Assembly: GCA_003661465.1 (NCBI GenBank)
Contig: QMWE01000052.1
Span: forward strand, 1-6,727
Direction of reading: 5' to 3'
Source: Hadesarchaea archaeon
GTDB lineage: Archaea; Hadarchaeota; Hadarchaeia; Hadarchaeales; Hadarchaeaceae
Length of the DNA: 6,727 bases
Shown here: positions 1 to 5,086 of the stretch, piece by piece
Numbering within the stretch: position 1 is the stretch's first letter
Layout: each line of letters starts with the position of its first letter
Program-made: the position numbers and the translations under genes
Notes under the pieces: model-generated
Told to the model about the DNA's origin: nothing
The model's input: the letters and a program-made list of their open reading frames with translations, nothing else
Database searches by the model: none

Positions 1-63
1 GGCCCACCATTTGATGTGGCTCAACACAAAACTTACAGCCAAGAATAGAGCACTATGCCCCTG

Positions 64-555
64 TTAGGATATGAGTTCAAGTCCAGATGCTGGACCACTC
101 GCAACCGAGATGAGGGTGTCGTACTCCGGAACTGCATCGGTGATCATAATCACCACGCCATCGTCCCCCTTGCTGTAAGCGAGCGTGACGACGGTTCCTT
201 CCATGCCCATGCCAAGCTGTGAAAGATCCATCGTTGTGTCCACCACGTTCGTCCAACCACCCATCTGATCCCTGTACCAGCTTGCAACCGTGTTAACCGG
301 ATCTGAGGTGGTGTAAACTTTACCAGACCACCCTTCTGGCACTTCCCCTCCAGACACCATCATAGCATCCTCCGGCGACATCCCTGTGACCTCCTGAGCT
401 CCAGGATATGTGGCCAGGCCACTCGATGTACCACCTTCTCCACCACTGAGGAGAAGAAAAATTCCAACACCCGCTACCACTATGATCGCAAAAATGATGG
501 TAGCGCATCCAACCAAAACACCTATGCCTAACCCCTGCTCGTCCTCCCTTAGCAT
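64..555 (-). CDS. Membrane-anchored extracytoplasmic protein of unknown function
   Basis: This 163-residue protein has an acidic N-terminus (MLREDEQG), one hydrophobic helix at about residues 10-37, a Gly/Ser-rich linker (38-48) and an acidic globular domain of about 115 residues. The domain opens with a YPGA motif (50-53) and contains YTTSDPVNTVASWYRDQ (81-97). That resembles the 'YxTxDs...WY' repeats of small exported domains in bacteria and archaea, but I cannot name the family. No Cys follows the helix, so it is a signal anchor rather than a lipoprotein. No basic-Gly processing site precedes the helix, so it is not an obvious archaellin or pilin. The start is chosen because GAGG at 561-564 lies 5 nt before the ATG and a TATA-like box at 585-596 fits a very short leader. 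It is transcribed away from tRNA-Glu. Function unknown. Confidence 0.82.
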   Translation of the reverse strand: MLREDEQGLGIGVLVGCATIIFAIIVVAGVGIFLLLSGGEGGTSSGLATYPGAQEVTGMSPEDAMMVSGGEVPEGWSGKVYTTSDPVNTVASWYRDQMGGWTNVVDTTMDLSQLGMGMEGTVVTLAYSKGDDGVVIMITDAVPEYDTLISVASGPASGLELIS

Positions 556-584
556 CCAATCCTCGGAAATTAGGTGGAAAAGAC

Positions 585-596
585 AATTAATAAAAA
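585..596 (-). promoter_or_regulatory. TATA-like box for the membrane-anchored protein gene
   Basis: On the minus strand this reads TTTTTATTAATT. Its centre is about 35 nt upstream of the ATG at 555, so transcription would start around 563, right at the GAGG element. No experimental support. Confidence 0.4.
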
Positions 597-639
597 CTAC
601 CTCTACGCTCCGGCATTCGATTCAAGAGAATAAGCCGAA

Positions 640-647
640 TTTAATAA
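640..647 (+). promoter_or_regulatory. TATA-like box of tRNA-Glu
   Basis: TTTAATAA is centred about 28 nt upstream of the mature tRNA 5' end at 672. That predicts a transcription start within a few bases of the tRNA itself. Confidence 0.45.
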
Positions 648-671
648 TCCCTGACATAAAAGAGTATTTGG

Positions 672-762
672 GCCCCGGTGGTGTAGGCCGGTTAATCATA
701 CAGCCCTTTCGAGCAACAGGTGAAGAAAGGCTGTGACTCGGGTTCAAATCCCGACCGGGGCA
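672..762 (+). tRNA. tRNA-Glu(TTC) with one 16-nt intron
   Basis: The acceptor stem is GCCCCGG/CCGGGGC with discriminator A at 762. The T-arm is TCGGG-TTCAAAT-CCCGA. The anticodon stem is CAGCC (701-705) with GGCTG (729-733). The anticodon loop, after removal of 712-727, is CTTTCGA, giving anticodon TTC at 708-710. The variable loop is TGAC. The intron sits at the canonical 37/38 position. CCA is not encoded; ATG follows the acceptor. The D-stem is short (3 bp plus a G-U), as is usual for archaeal tRNA-Glu. No D-loop insertion is seen. Confidence 0.95.
712..727 (+). other. tRNA-Glu intron at 37/38 (16 nt)
   Basis: The intron AGCAACAGGTGAAGAA lies in a BHB. Central helix CTTT (706-709) pairs with GAAG (722-725, one G-U). 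The bulges are CGA and AAA, each cut after its second base, and the outer helix is the anticodon stem. The inner loop is only 9 nt and barely paired. Confidence 0.88.
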
Positions 763-827
763 TGTTTTCATGTTTATCAAACTGGACGCAATCGTTGAAT
801 GGAGAGCGAACCACGCCCTCGCAAGGG

Positions 828-836
828 AAAAATATC
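828..836 (+). promoter_or_regulatory. TATA-like box of the flavin reductase-like gene
   Basis: AAAAATATC is centred about 36 nt before the ATG at 868, giving a predicted leader of roughly 10 nt. An in-frame ATG at 799 lies upstream of this box, which argues against using it as the start. Confidence 0.4.
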
Positions 837-867
837 TGCTCATCCCATAAAATCAGGTGGTGACGGG

Positions 868-1422
868 ATGAAGAAAGAGGCACCGATTAACAAGGCATAC
901 AGAATGATATACCCCAAACTGGTCGTCTTGGTCAGTTGTATGGACCCGGAAACCGGAAAGCCCAATATAATTACGGTGGCGTGGTCCGTCCCACTTTCCA
1001 TCAATCCGCCGCTGGTAGGCATCCTCGTGGCCCCCAAGCGATATTCCCACGAACTCATCTCTAAGTCAAACGAATTTGTGGTCAATATTCCATCCTTGCA
1101 GATCTTGGACAAAGCGATAAATTGCGGCATGGTCTCAGGCAGGCAGCATGATAAATTTTCTGAATTTGGATTAACACCTGAAGCGGCCAAAATTGTCAAA
1201 ACCCCTATAATCAAGGAATGCGTGGCGCATCTGGAATGCAGGCTCGTGGCTCAACACACTACAGGAGACCACACCCTTTTTGTGGGAGAGGTGGTAGCGG
1301 CATACGCAGATGATGGAATATTCGATGGCGAATTCATGAACATCGAAAAATCGCATCAGATATACCAAGTCGGGGGAAACTTCTTCGCCACTTTGAGCGA
1401 GAAACTCTATGAACCCAAGTGA
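868..1422 (+). CDS. Flavin reductase-like domain (flavoredoxin-type) protein
   Basis: This 184-residue protein looks like a single FMN-binding split-barrel domain of the flavin reductase-like family (PF01613). Such proteins bind FMN and act as NAD(P)H:flavin oxidoreductases or as flavoredoxin-type electron carriers. Family signatures visible are NIITVAWSVPLSINPPLVGI (33-52), NEFVVNIP (68-75), SGRQHDKFSEFGLT (90-103) and GDHTLFVGEVVAA (133-145). The length is typical for the stand-alone form. The start is set at 868 because GGTGGTGA (856-863) sits 4 nt ahead and the protein then begins just before the conserved core; the longer ATG at 799 would add 23 residues unlike the family. It stands alone, 105 bp after tRNA-Glu, and converges with the next gene. 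The physiological substrate cannot be told from sequence. Confidence 0.9.
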   Translation: MKKEAPINKAYRMIYPKLVVLVSCMDPETGKPNIITVAWSVPLSINPPLVGILVAPKRYSHELISKSNEFVVNIPSLQILDKAINCGMVSGRQHDKFSEFGLTPEAAKIVKTPIIKECVAHLECRLVAQHTTGDHTLFVGEVVAAYADDGIFDGEFMNIEKSHQIYQVGGNFFATLSEKLYEPK

Positions 1423-1453
1423 CTGTCCTATCGACCCTGGAAAGACAATCTAA

Positions 1454-1492
1454 CCTAGGACGGCCAAATCGCTTTTGATCCCCAATCCTAGG
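1454..1492. repeat. Inverted repeat between convergent genes
   Basis: CCTAGGA (1454-1460) and TCCTAGG (1486-1492) form 7-bp arms around a 25-nt spacer in the 89-bp gap between two convergent genes. It could act as a two-sided 3'-end structure, but no strong T-run follows on either strand, so terminator function is only a guess. Confidence 0.3.
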
Positions 1493-1511
1493 CGACTTGC
1501 CCCATCTGAGG

Positions 1512-2033
1512 CTATTTCTCCAAGAGGAACAATATTGCCAGCAACAAAGCAGCTGGAGCAGTTACGGTTATCGCAGCACCTAGAGCTGCGCATCCCCCTG
1601 CTAGTGATGTTATCATCGCTGGCTGTGTCAGATCCATCCCAAACATCTGCGCCTTCAACCTGAACTGAGATTTGTTCATGAAGAGCCCAAGGGTTATCAG
1701 GGAGATCGCGAACAATACCTGACCTGCGCCCATCACCCATATGCCTATGCCAAAAGGATTGAACATGCTCACACCGACACCAGCTACCTCCAGCACGCCA
1801 CCGACCATCAACAGTATCCCACCGATTAGAGCCATGATAAACATAAATATGGCTAATCCATCCTTTGTCCTCTGCCACAATCCAAATCCGGCAAATGAAG
1901 TTAGGAGAACTCCGATCCCAAGCACGATAATCCCAACGGACCCTGTGAACACCGCAAGTATCGCTCCGATCAACCATATGATCGCTCCAATGCCACCAAG
2001 TATCAACATGGGGTTACTTGCTCCGTTTCCCAT
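1512..2033 (-). CDS. Five-helix integral membrane protein of unknown function
   Basis: This 173-residue protein is dominated by Gly/Ile/Leu/Met-rich hydrophobic stretches at about residues 9-29, 32-53, 59-82, 93-119 and 140-172. The fourth and fifth are separated by a short polar loop (KSQFRLKAQMFGMDLTQ). It has no Cys pairs, no conserved charged pore residues and no catalytic motif I recognise; it may belong to one of the small uncharacterised archaeal membrane families. The start at 2033 is well supported: AGGAGGT lies 5 nt upstream, and the in-frame ATG at 2069 falls inside the TATA-like box (2066-2074), upstream of the likely transcription start. It is divergent from the zinc-finger gene at 2167. 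Function unknown. Confidence 0.85.
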   Translation of the reverse strand: MGNGASNPMLILGGIGAIIWLIGAILAVFTGSVGIIVLGIGVLLTSFAGFGLWQRTKDGLAIFMFIMALIGGILLMVGGVLEVAGVGVSMFNPFGIGIWVMGAGQVLFAISLITLGLFMNKSQFRLKAQMFGMDLTQPAMITSLAGGCAALGAAITVTAPAALLLAILFLLEK

Positions 2034-2065
2034 TCCATACCTCCTTTTAAGAGGAATTTCAACAT

Positions 2066-2074
2066 CCATATAAG
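2066..2074 (-). promoter_or_regulatory. TATA-like box of the membrane protein gene
   Basis: The minus strand reads CTTATATGG, centred about 37 nt before the ATG at 2033. The predicted leader is about 12 nt and just contains the AGGAGGT ribosome binding site. Confidence 0.5.
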
Positions 2075-2120
2075 TCTTTCCTTGTCAGCCACGGAGTTGT
2101 TCCCAGATACGTTGGCTCAC

Positions 2121-2130
2121 AATTTTTATC
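2121..2130 (+). promoter_or_regulatory. TATA-like box of the small zinc protein gene
   Basis: AATTTTTATC lies about 40 nt before the GTG start at 2167. The same TTTTTATC core appears ahead of tRNA-Gln on the other strand. Confidence 0.45.
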
Positions 2131-2166
2131 TTTCGCATCCCATATAGTTTCGGTTTGGGTGACCTC

Positions 2167-2379
2167 GTGACCGACTGTCCAACATGCGGAAAACCTCTGA
2201 AACCCCCAACCGTAAAATGCGCAACCTGCGATGTGGAGATCCACAAAAGCTGCGCAAAACGAACCATGGGGAAGTTCTATTGTAGAAACTGCTACAAAAA
2301 AGCGAAAAAAGAAGCGCGTTACGAACGGATGGCCCAACGCGACGCGTGGGGCGGGGGCAAACCTGGAAAGATGTGGTAG
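2167..2379 (+). CDS. Small zinc-binding protein with PHD-like ligand order
   Basis: This 70-residue protein has eight potential zinc ligands within 39 residues: C4, C7, C18, C21, H26, C29, C39 and C42. The pattern is CxxC-x10-CxxC-x4-HxxC-x9-CxxC. The Cys4-His-Cys3 order, with aromatic Tyr38 before the last pair, matches the cross-brace order of PHD fingers in a much shortened form. The C-terminal 28 residues are basic and rich in K, R and G, suggesting nucleic-acid or ribosome contact. GTG at 2167 is taken as the start because GGGTGA (2157-2162) precedes it by 4 nt and the TATA-like box fits; an in-frame TTG at 2155 would lie upstream of that element. Divergent from the membrane protein gene. 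A pair of ordinary zinc ribbons is the alternative reading. Function unknown. Confidence 0.85.
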   Translation: MTDCPTCGKPLKPPTVKCATCDVEIHKSCAKRTMGKFYCRNCYKKAKKEARYERMAQRDAWGGGKPGKMW

Positions 2380-2414
2380 CTTTTTCCTGAGAGATCTTTT
2401 GATAGATAACCAAG

Positions 2415-2424
2415 TTAACTTAAG
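2415..2424 (+). promoter_or_regulatory. TATA-like box of tRNA-Leu
   Basis: TTAACTTAAG is centred about 29 nt upstream of the tRNA 5' end at 2448. Confidence 0.4.
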
Positions 2425-2447
2425 TTCCAGAAAATCGAATTTTATGC

Positions 2448-2535
2448 GCAGGGGTAGCCAAGTCTGGTCTAAGGTGCGGGGCTTAGGACCCCGTGGCGAA
2501 GGCCTTCGTGGGTTCAAATCCCACCCCCTGCACCA
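2448..2535 (+). tRNA. tRNA-Leu(TAG), no intron, CCA encoded
   Basis: The acceptor stem is GCAGGGG/CCCCTGC, with discriminator A at 2532 and encoded CCA at 2533-2535. The anticodon stem CGGGG/CCCCG encloses the loop CTTAGGA, giving anticodon TAG at 2484-2486. A long class II variable arm (TGGCGAAGGCCTTC) fits tRNA-Leu. The T-arm is GTGGG-TTCAAAT-CCCAC. It is the only tRNA gene in the window without an intron. Confidence 0.97.
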
Positions 2536-2660
2536 CTGGCGTTAAAGTTCCTCAACTGTCCAAAAGTTGGCTTGAGATTCCATAGCGGAAACGGCTGGAA
2601 TTAAAATTCACGGTAAGATCCGTAGCGAGCTATTGGGGTGAGTACCCGTCGCACCACAAG

Positions 2661-2669
2661 TTTTACATA
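2661..2669 (+). promoter_or_regulatory. TATA-like box of the small acidic protein gene
   Basis: TTTTACATA is centred about 36 nt before the ATG at 2701, giving a predicted leader of about 10 nt. It lies in a 165-bp spacer after tRNA-Leu in which I see no other gene. Confidence 0.4.
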
Positions 2670-2700
2670 CCCCTGTTTCTGTTGTTTTTTGTGGTGTCGA

Positions 2701-2901
2701 ATGGTTGAAATAACTTTCAAGATAAAAAAACCAGACAACTGGGGATGGTTGAAGGACGACTACTTCAAACGCTTTGAAAAAGATCAAGAGCTCCGGGATC
2801 GTGTCTCTAAACTTGTCCGCAATTACATACGTGACACGATCAGGGAATCGGAAGAGGAAACCAACGAAAAACTCGAAGAAGAACTTGAGGAAGAGGAATA
2901 G
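2701..2901 (+). CDS. Small acidic protein with helical C-terminus, unknown function
   Basis: This 66-residue protein begins with a short, probably beta-strand segment (MVEITFKIKKPDNWGW) followed by a charged region, residues 18-66, that should be almost wholly helical. The last 17 residues are nearly all Glu and may form a coiled coil or an acidic tail. There are no Cys residues, no helix-turn-helix and no known motif. The start at 2701 is preferred over the in-frame GTG at 2638: GGTG (2693-2696) lies 4 nt upstream, and the longer form would add a Cys-rich, unlikely leader (CFCCFLWC) overlapping the TATA-like box. It lies between tRNA-Leu and tRNA-His and seems to be its own transcription unit. 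Size, charge and codon order support a real gene, but no role can be assigned. Confidence 0.75.
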   Translation: MVEITFKIKKPDNWGWLKDDYFKRFEKDQELRDRVSKLVRNYIRDTIRESEEETNEKLEEELEEEE

Positions 2902-2914
2902 GTCCGCAAACAAG

Positions 2915-2925
2915 CCTAAATAATT
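2915..2925 (+). promoter_or_regulatory. TATA-like box of tRNA-His
   Basis: CCTAAATAATT is centred about 27 nt upstream of the encoded G-1 base of tRNA-His (2947). Confidence 0.45.
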
Positions 2926-2946
2926 GCAACATCAATTTTTGAATGT

Positions 2947-3038
2947 GGCCAGGGTGGTGTAGCGGTTAGCATTCGGGACTGTGGCGAATGCGCATTCGCA
3001 GATATCCCGCAGCCCGGGTTCAAATCCCGGCCCTGGCC
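2947..3038 (+). tRNA. tRNA-His(GTG) with one 19-nt intron
   Basis: The acceptor stem is GCCAGGG/CCCTGGC, extended by the His-specific G-1 (2947) opposite C73 (3038), both encoded. The anticodon stem CGGGA/TCCCG encloses the loop CTGTGGA after removal of 2985-3003, giving anticodon GTG at 2981-2983. The T-arm is CCGGG-TTCAAAT-CCCGG and the variable loop is CAGC. CCA is not encoded; CCTT follows. The G-1:C73 pair independently confirms the His identity. Confidence 0.96.
2985..3003 (+). other. tRNA-His intron at 37/38 (19 nt)
   Basis: This is a textbook BHB. The outer helix is CGGGA/TCCCG. The central helix is CTGT (2979-2982) with GCAG (2998-3001). The bulges are GGC and ATA, each cut after its second base. 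The inner helix is GAAT/ATTC with loop GCGC. Confidence 0.92.
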
Positions 3039-3079
3039 CCTTCTGGAAATAACTTAAGTGTGCCGGAGCGATATTTCGT

Positions 3080-3089
3080 TGGGCGCCCA
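3080..3089. repeat. Perfect 10-bp palindrome just before the reductase start
   Basis: TGGGCGCCCA ends one base before the ATG at 3091, occupying the place of a ribosome binding site. It could be an operator half or simply GC-rich chance; function not shown. Confidence 0.35.
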
Positions 3090-3090
3090 G

Positions 3091-3762
3091 ATGACTCGTC
3101 CGTATGTCATACTAAACGCCGCCATGACTCTCGACGGCAAAATAGCCACAACTGGGGGAGACAGCAAGATTTCATGTAAAAAAGACCTAGACCGTCTTCA
3201 CCGGCTTAGGTCCGAAGTCGACGCAGTCATGGTAGGGGTCGGCACGGTGCTCGCAGACGATCCTTCACTGACCGTGCGGCGGGTGCACGGGAAAAATCCG
3301 ATCCGTGTGATCGTCGACGGGGAAGCGAAGACACCGCAGCATGCCAAGGTCTTGGACGGATCTGCACCGACGATACTCGCGGTTTCCAGCCGGGCGAGAA
3401 AAGAAAAAATCAGAAAACTGCGTTCATCGGGGGCAAAAATCGTCGTAATGGGTGGAGTGAAAGTCGATCTACCGAAATTCATGAAAGAACTTTACTCAAT
3501 GGGCATTCGAAAATTGTTGTTGGAGGGAGGATCCACCCTGAACTGGGAGATGTTAAAAAATGGATTGGTGGATGAGGTGCGTGTGACCATTGCTCCTTGG
3601 ATAGTCGGAGGGAAGAAAGCAAGATCTCTGGTCGAAGGATTGGGGTTCCCAAAGGTCAGAAACGGGATCAGGGTCAGACTCACGAAAGTCGAACGGGTGG
3701 GCACTGACCTGCTTCTAGCATACAAGGTCGTGGGTGTCAGAGATGCTCAAAAAACTCGGTGA
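3091..3762 (+). CDS. 2,5-diamino-6-(ribosylamino)pyrimidinone 5'-phosphate reductase
   Basis: This 223-residue protein consists of a single RibD C-terminal-type (PF01872) reductase domain. In archaea this enzyme uses NAD(P)H to reduce the ribosylamino side chain of the GTP-derived pyrimidine to ribitylamino, an early step towards riboflavin and the F420 deazaflavin. Family motifs are AMTLDGKIAT (11-20), VMVGVGTVLADDPSLTVR (47-63), NPIRVIVDG (69-77), LLLEGGSTLNWEM (142-154) and IAPWIVGG (167-174). The length fits the archaeal stand-alone form; no deaminase domain is attached. ATG 3091 matches the usual MxRPYV N-terminus. GTG 3058 would lie within the TATA-like stretch (about 3048-3057), and TTG 3079 remains possible. 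No clear ribosome binding site is seen. Its 3' end overlaps the TraB-family gene by 20 bp, so the two are probably co-transcribed. Confidence 0.93.
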   Translation: MTRPYVILNAAMTLDGKIATTGGDSKISCKKDLDRLHRLRSEVDAVMVGVGTVLADDPSLTVRRVHGKNPIRVIVDGEAKTPQHAKVLDGSAPTILAVSSRARKEKIRKLRSSGAKIVVMGGVKVDLPKFMKELYSMGIRKLLLEGGSTLNWEMLKNGLVDEVRVTIAPWIVGGKKARSLVEGLGFPKVRNGIRVRLTKVERVGTDLLLAYKVVGVRDAQKTR

Positions 3763-4465
3763 TAAATTTTTTCTTGTGGGTGTAGCTCACGTCCTCCCAA
3801 AAAGCGTGAGGGAAGTGGAAGATGTCATTACGAAAGAGCGGCCGGATGTCGTGGCCGTGGAACTGTGTCCCTCCCGATATGCAGCCTTGGTCAAGAAAGG
3901 AAGCGGGACGAACTCGCTCAACGCCATGCGCGCTAGGCCGAGATCGTTTCTCATGGAGAGCATGCTCCATTTGCTCCAGAAAAAGTTCTCGCGCCAAACC
4001 GGAATGCCGGCGGGGGAGGAGATGCTGGCTGCCCTCAGACACGCCAAAAGAGTGGGCGCCAGAGTCGAGCTGATAGACCAGCCCGTAGAGATCACGCTCC
4101 AGCGGCTCATGATGCGGATGGGGCTACTTGAAAAACTTAGACTATTTGGAGAGATGCTGGTGTCCCTCATGCCGATTGGTGGACATTTCGAGTTAGATAA
4201 ACTCACAGAGGAACATGTGGTCGAACACCTTTTGAAGGAACTCAAGCATGCCTCTCCAACTTCATATGAGGTCCTGATTCAGGAGCGGGACGCCCACATG
4301 GCCTCAAAACTAGCCATGCTCCTCTCCGAAGATCTCAAGGTGGTGGGGGTAGTTGGAGCAGGTCATGTCCCAGGGATATACAATCGGATAATAGAATCCA
4401 TGGAAAAGAACTGGAGGATAAATTTTGAGTACCAACTCAATTCTCAACTTTCGGAAACCTTTTAA
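3743..4465 (+). CDS. TraB/PrgY-family protein, short soluble form
   Basis: This 240-residue protein belongs to the TraB/PrgY/GumN family (PF01963), related to the Tiki metalloproteases and named after enterococcal pheromone-shutdown proteins. It carries the family's paired GxxH motifs, GVAH (13-16) and GAGH (205-208). It also has the conserved Glu in VAVELCPSR (37-45), the GEEM segment (91-94), an internal VELIDQP strand (108-114) and ERDAHMA (181-187). These are the likely metal-binding and catalytic residues. Archaeal members are often around 380 residues with C-terminal membrane helices. This one stops after the domain and has no clear membrane segment, so it is probably cytoplasmic. ATG 3743 is preceded by GGGTG at 3731-3735 inside the reductase gene; the in-frame GTG 3734 overlaps that element. 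Substrate unknown, and no functional link to the reductase is evident. Confidence 0.88.
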   Translation: MLKKLGDKFFLVGVAHVLPKSVREVEDVITKERPDVVAVELCPSRYAALVKKGSGTNSLNAMRARPRSFLMESMLHLLQKKFSRQTGMPAGEEMLAALRHAKRVGARVELIDQPVEITLQRLMMRMGLLEKLRLFGEMLVSLMPIGGHFELDKLTEEHVVEHLLKELKHASPTSYEVLIQERDAHMASKLAMLLSEDLKVVGVVGAGHVPGIYNRIIESMEKNWRINFEYQLNSQLSETF

Positions 4466-4467
4466 AA
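4460..4467 (+). promoter_or_regulatory. TATA-like box of the KH-domain gene
   Basis: TTTTAAAA is centred about 36 nt before the GTG start at 4499 and overlaps the stop codon of the TraB-family gene. The KH gene therefore can be transcribed separately even though it follows on the same strand. Confidence 0.5.
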
Positions 4468-4498
4468 TCAGTCATTAAATCTGATGTAGGGCGAGCGA

Positions 4499-4696
4499 GT
4501 GGAAGCAGAAACTGCACAGAAACTCAAGCAGATGCTGGGAGTCACCATAGATAGGATTGAGGAGCAAGAAGGAGAAATCGTAGTTTACGTGCCCAAAAAC
4601 CAGATCGCAAAGGCCATAGGCTCTAACGGTTCGGTCGTGAGGGCGGCGGAACTGGTCTTGAACAAAAAGCTCTCCATTAAGGAATCTGGCGGATAG
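4499..4696 (+). CDS. Single KH-domain RNA-binding protein, NusA-KH-like
   Basis: This 65-residue protein consists of one KH unit. IAKAIGSNGSVVRAAELVLN (36-55) carries the GxxG loop (GSNG, 41-44) that grips single-stranded RNA. The segment after it, KKLSI, matches the second KH domain of NusA-type proteins. Archaeal NusA-like proteins usually have two KH domains in about 140 residues, so this is roughly half that size and lacks the partner domain. The upstream half (10-32) supplies the strand and helix expected before the loop. The GTG start at 4499 follows a TATA-like box by the usual distance. GGGCGAGCGA ahead is only a poor ribosome binding site. The gene ends 55 bp before the next small gene. 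A role in transcription termination or ribosome-related RNA binding is plausible but not shown. Confidence 0.82.
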   Translation: MEAETAQKLKQMLGVTIDRIEEQEGEIVVYVPKNQIAKAIGSNGSVVRAAELVLNKKLSIKESGG

Positions 4697-4713
4697 ATAT
4701 CCACCCAGACACA

Positions 4714-4721
4714 TTTTTAAG
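4714..4721 (+). promoter_or_regulatory. TATA-like box of the RAM-domain gene
   Basis: TTTTTAAG lies 31-38 nt upstream of the ATG at 4752, predicting a leader of about 10 nt that contains GAGG (4742-4745). Confidence 0.45.
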
Positions 4722-4751
4722 CTTTGAGGCCGAAGGGTGCTGAGGGATCTG

Positions 4752-4985
4752 ATGACACAGGCGTACATTTTGATAACGGCTGCAATTGGAAAGGTAAAGG
4801 AGGCGGCGAAGGAAATACAAAAATTACCAGGGGTCAAGTCCGTACACGTCGTCACCGGACCGTACGATATAATAGTGCTCGTAGAAGCACCGAGTCTGGA
4901 CATGCTGACCAGCACAGTTGTGGAAGGTATCCACAAGGTAAAAGGTGTTGTCGACACCAACACAGCGATCGTTGTTGAAATATAG
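4752..4985 (+). CDS. Stand-alone Lrp/AsnC ligand-binding (RAM) domain protein
   Basis: This 77-residue protein matches only the C-terminal effector domain of Lrp/AsnC regulators (PF01037); the helix-turn-helix half is absent. The pattern YILITAAIGKVKEAAKEIQ, GVKSVHVVTGPYDIIVLVEA and a final VVDTNTAIVVEI strand is typical of the beta-alpha-beta-beta-alpha-beta RAM fold. Stand-alone RAM proteins generally assemble into rings of dimers and bind amino acids; they may partner full-length Lrp proteins or act as sensors. The ATG at 4752 is used because GAGG precedes it by 6 nt; GTG at 4737 would add five residues that run through that element. It follows the KH gene but has its own TATA-like box. 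It converges closely on tRNA-Gln, whose 3' end lies a few bases past the stop codon. Ligand unknown. Confidence 0.9.
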   Translation: MTQAYILITAAIGKVKEAAKEIQKLPGVKSVHVVTGPYDIIVLVEAPSLDMLTSTVVEGIHKVKGVVDTNTAIVVEI

Positions 4986-5030
4986 AGTGGTAGCCCCGGG
5001 GAGATTCGAACTCCCGTCGACGGATCCAGA

Positions 5031-5046
5031 TTGCGGCCTTACAAGT
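5031..5046 (-). other. tRNA-Gln intron 2, anticodon loop position 32/33 (16 nt)
   Basis: The intron ACTTGTAAGGCCGCAA lies in a BHB. Central helix GCGG (5052-5049) pairs with CCGC (5036-5033). The bulges are ACA and AAT, each cut after the second base. The inner loop CTTGTAAGG forms up to 3 bp. The outer helix is ATCCTG (5058-5053) with CTGGAT (5029-5024), one T-T mismatch. Confidence 0.85.
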
Positions 5047-5064
5047 GTCCGCCAGGATTGACCA

Positions 5065-5086
5065 TTGGGCCCGGCCCAGAGCCGGT
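5065..5086 (-). other. tRNA-Gln intron 1, D-loop position 15/16 (22 nt)
   Basis: The central helix is formed by D-stem bases 10-13, GGGT (5092-5089), with intron GCCC (5070-5067, one G-U). The bulges are AGA (cut after G15) and AAT (cut before T16). The inner hairpin is CCGGC-TCTGG-GCCGG. No good outer helix is visible, so this is a relaxed motif of bulge-helix-bulge type. Confidence 0.82.

Noticed and set aside
1..48. Open plus-strand frame from the left edge to TAG at 46-48, possibly the tail of a gene
   Set aside because: Only 15 codons, no recognisable motif; an open stretch this short is expected by chance.
410..736. 108-codon plus-strand frame opposite the membrane-anchored protein
   Set aside because: It is antisense to a well-supported gene and runs through most of tRNA-Glu, with low-complexity Pro/Thr/Lys content typical of a shadow frame.
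16..1259. Shared 13-base string GTGGCTCAACACA at 16-28 and 1246-1258, considered as a direct repeat
   Set aside because: The second copy is inside the flavin reductase-like coding region, with no extended similarity around it; probably coincidence.
1450..1977. 175-codon minus-strand frame overlapping the five-helix membrane protein
   Set aside because: It lies in another frame of a gene with a clear ribosome binding site and TATA-like box; its Trp/Arg/Cys-rich composition looks like out-of-frame reading. The tail beyond 1512 gave no convincing frameshift case.
2059..2517. 152-codon minus-strand frame across the zinc protein and tRNA-Leu
   Set aside because: It covers a tRNA gene and the divergent promoter region, and has no plausible start signal.
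2551..2575. Small alternative hairpins (CTCAA/TTGAG or CAACT/AGTTG) after tRNA-Leu, considered as a small RNA or terminator
   Set aside because: Stems of 5 bp without a T-run or C/D or H/ACA box pattern; not enough to call an RNA gene.
2638..2700. Upstream GTG start adding 21 residues to the small acidic protein
   Set aside because: The extension is Cys/Phe-rich, covers the TATA-like box, and lacks a ribosome binding site.
5031..5052. Anticodon TGT (Thr) from the unspliced CTTGTAA string in tRNA-Gln
   Set aside because: No 3' strand pairs with the stem that reading needs, while the 32/33 intron model gives a full stem, U33 and a Gln-type acceptor.
5065..5086. Reading the tRNA-Gln D-loop insertion as merely a long natural D-loop, or the gene as a decayed tRNA
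   Set aside because: The insertion has matched bulges, a 4-bp central helix and a 5-bp inner hairpin, and its exact removal restores a standard D-loop; all other stems are intact, unlike a pseudogene.
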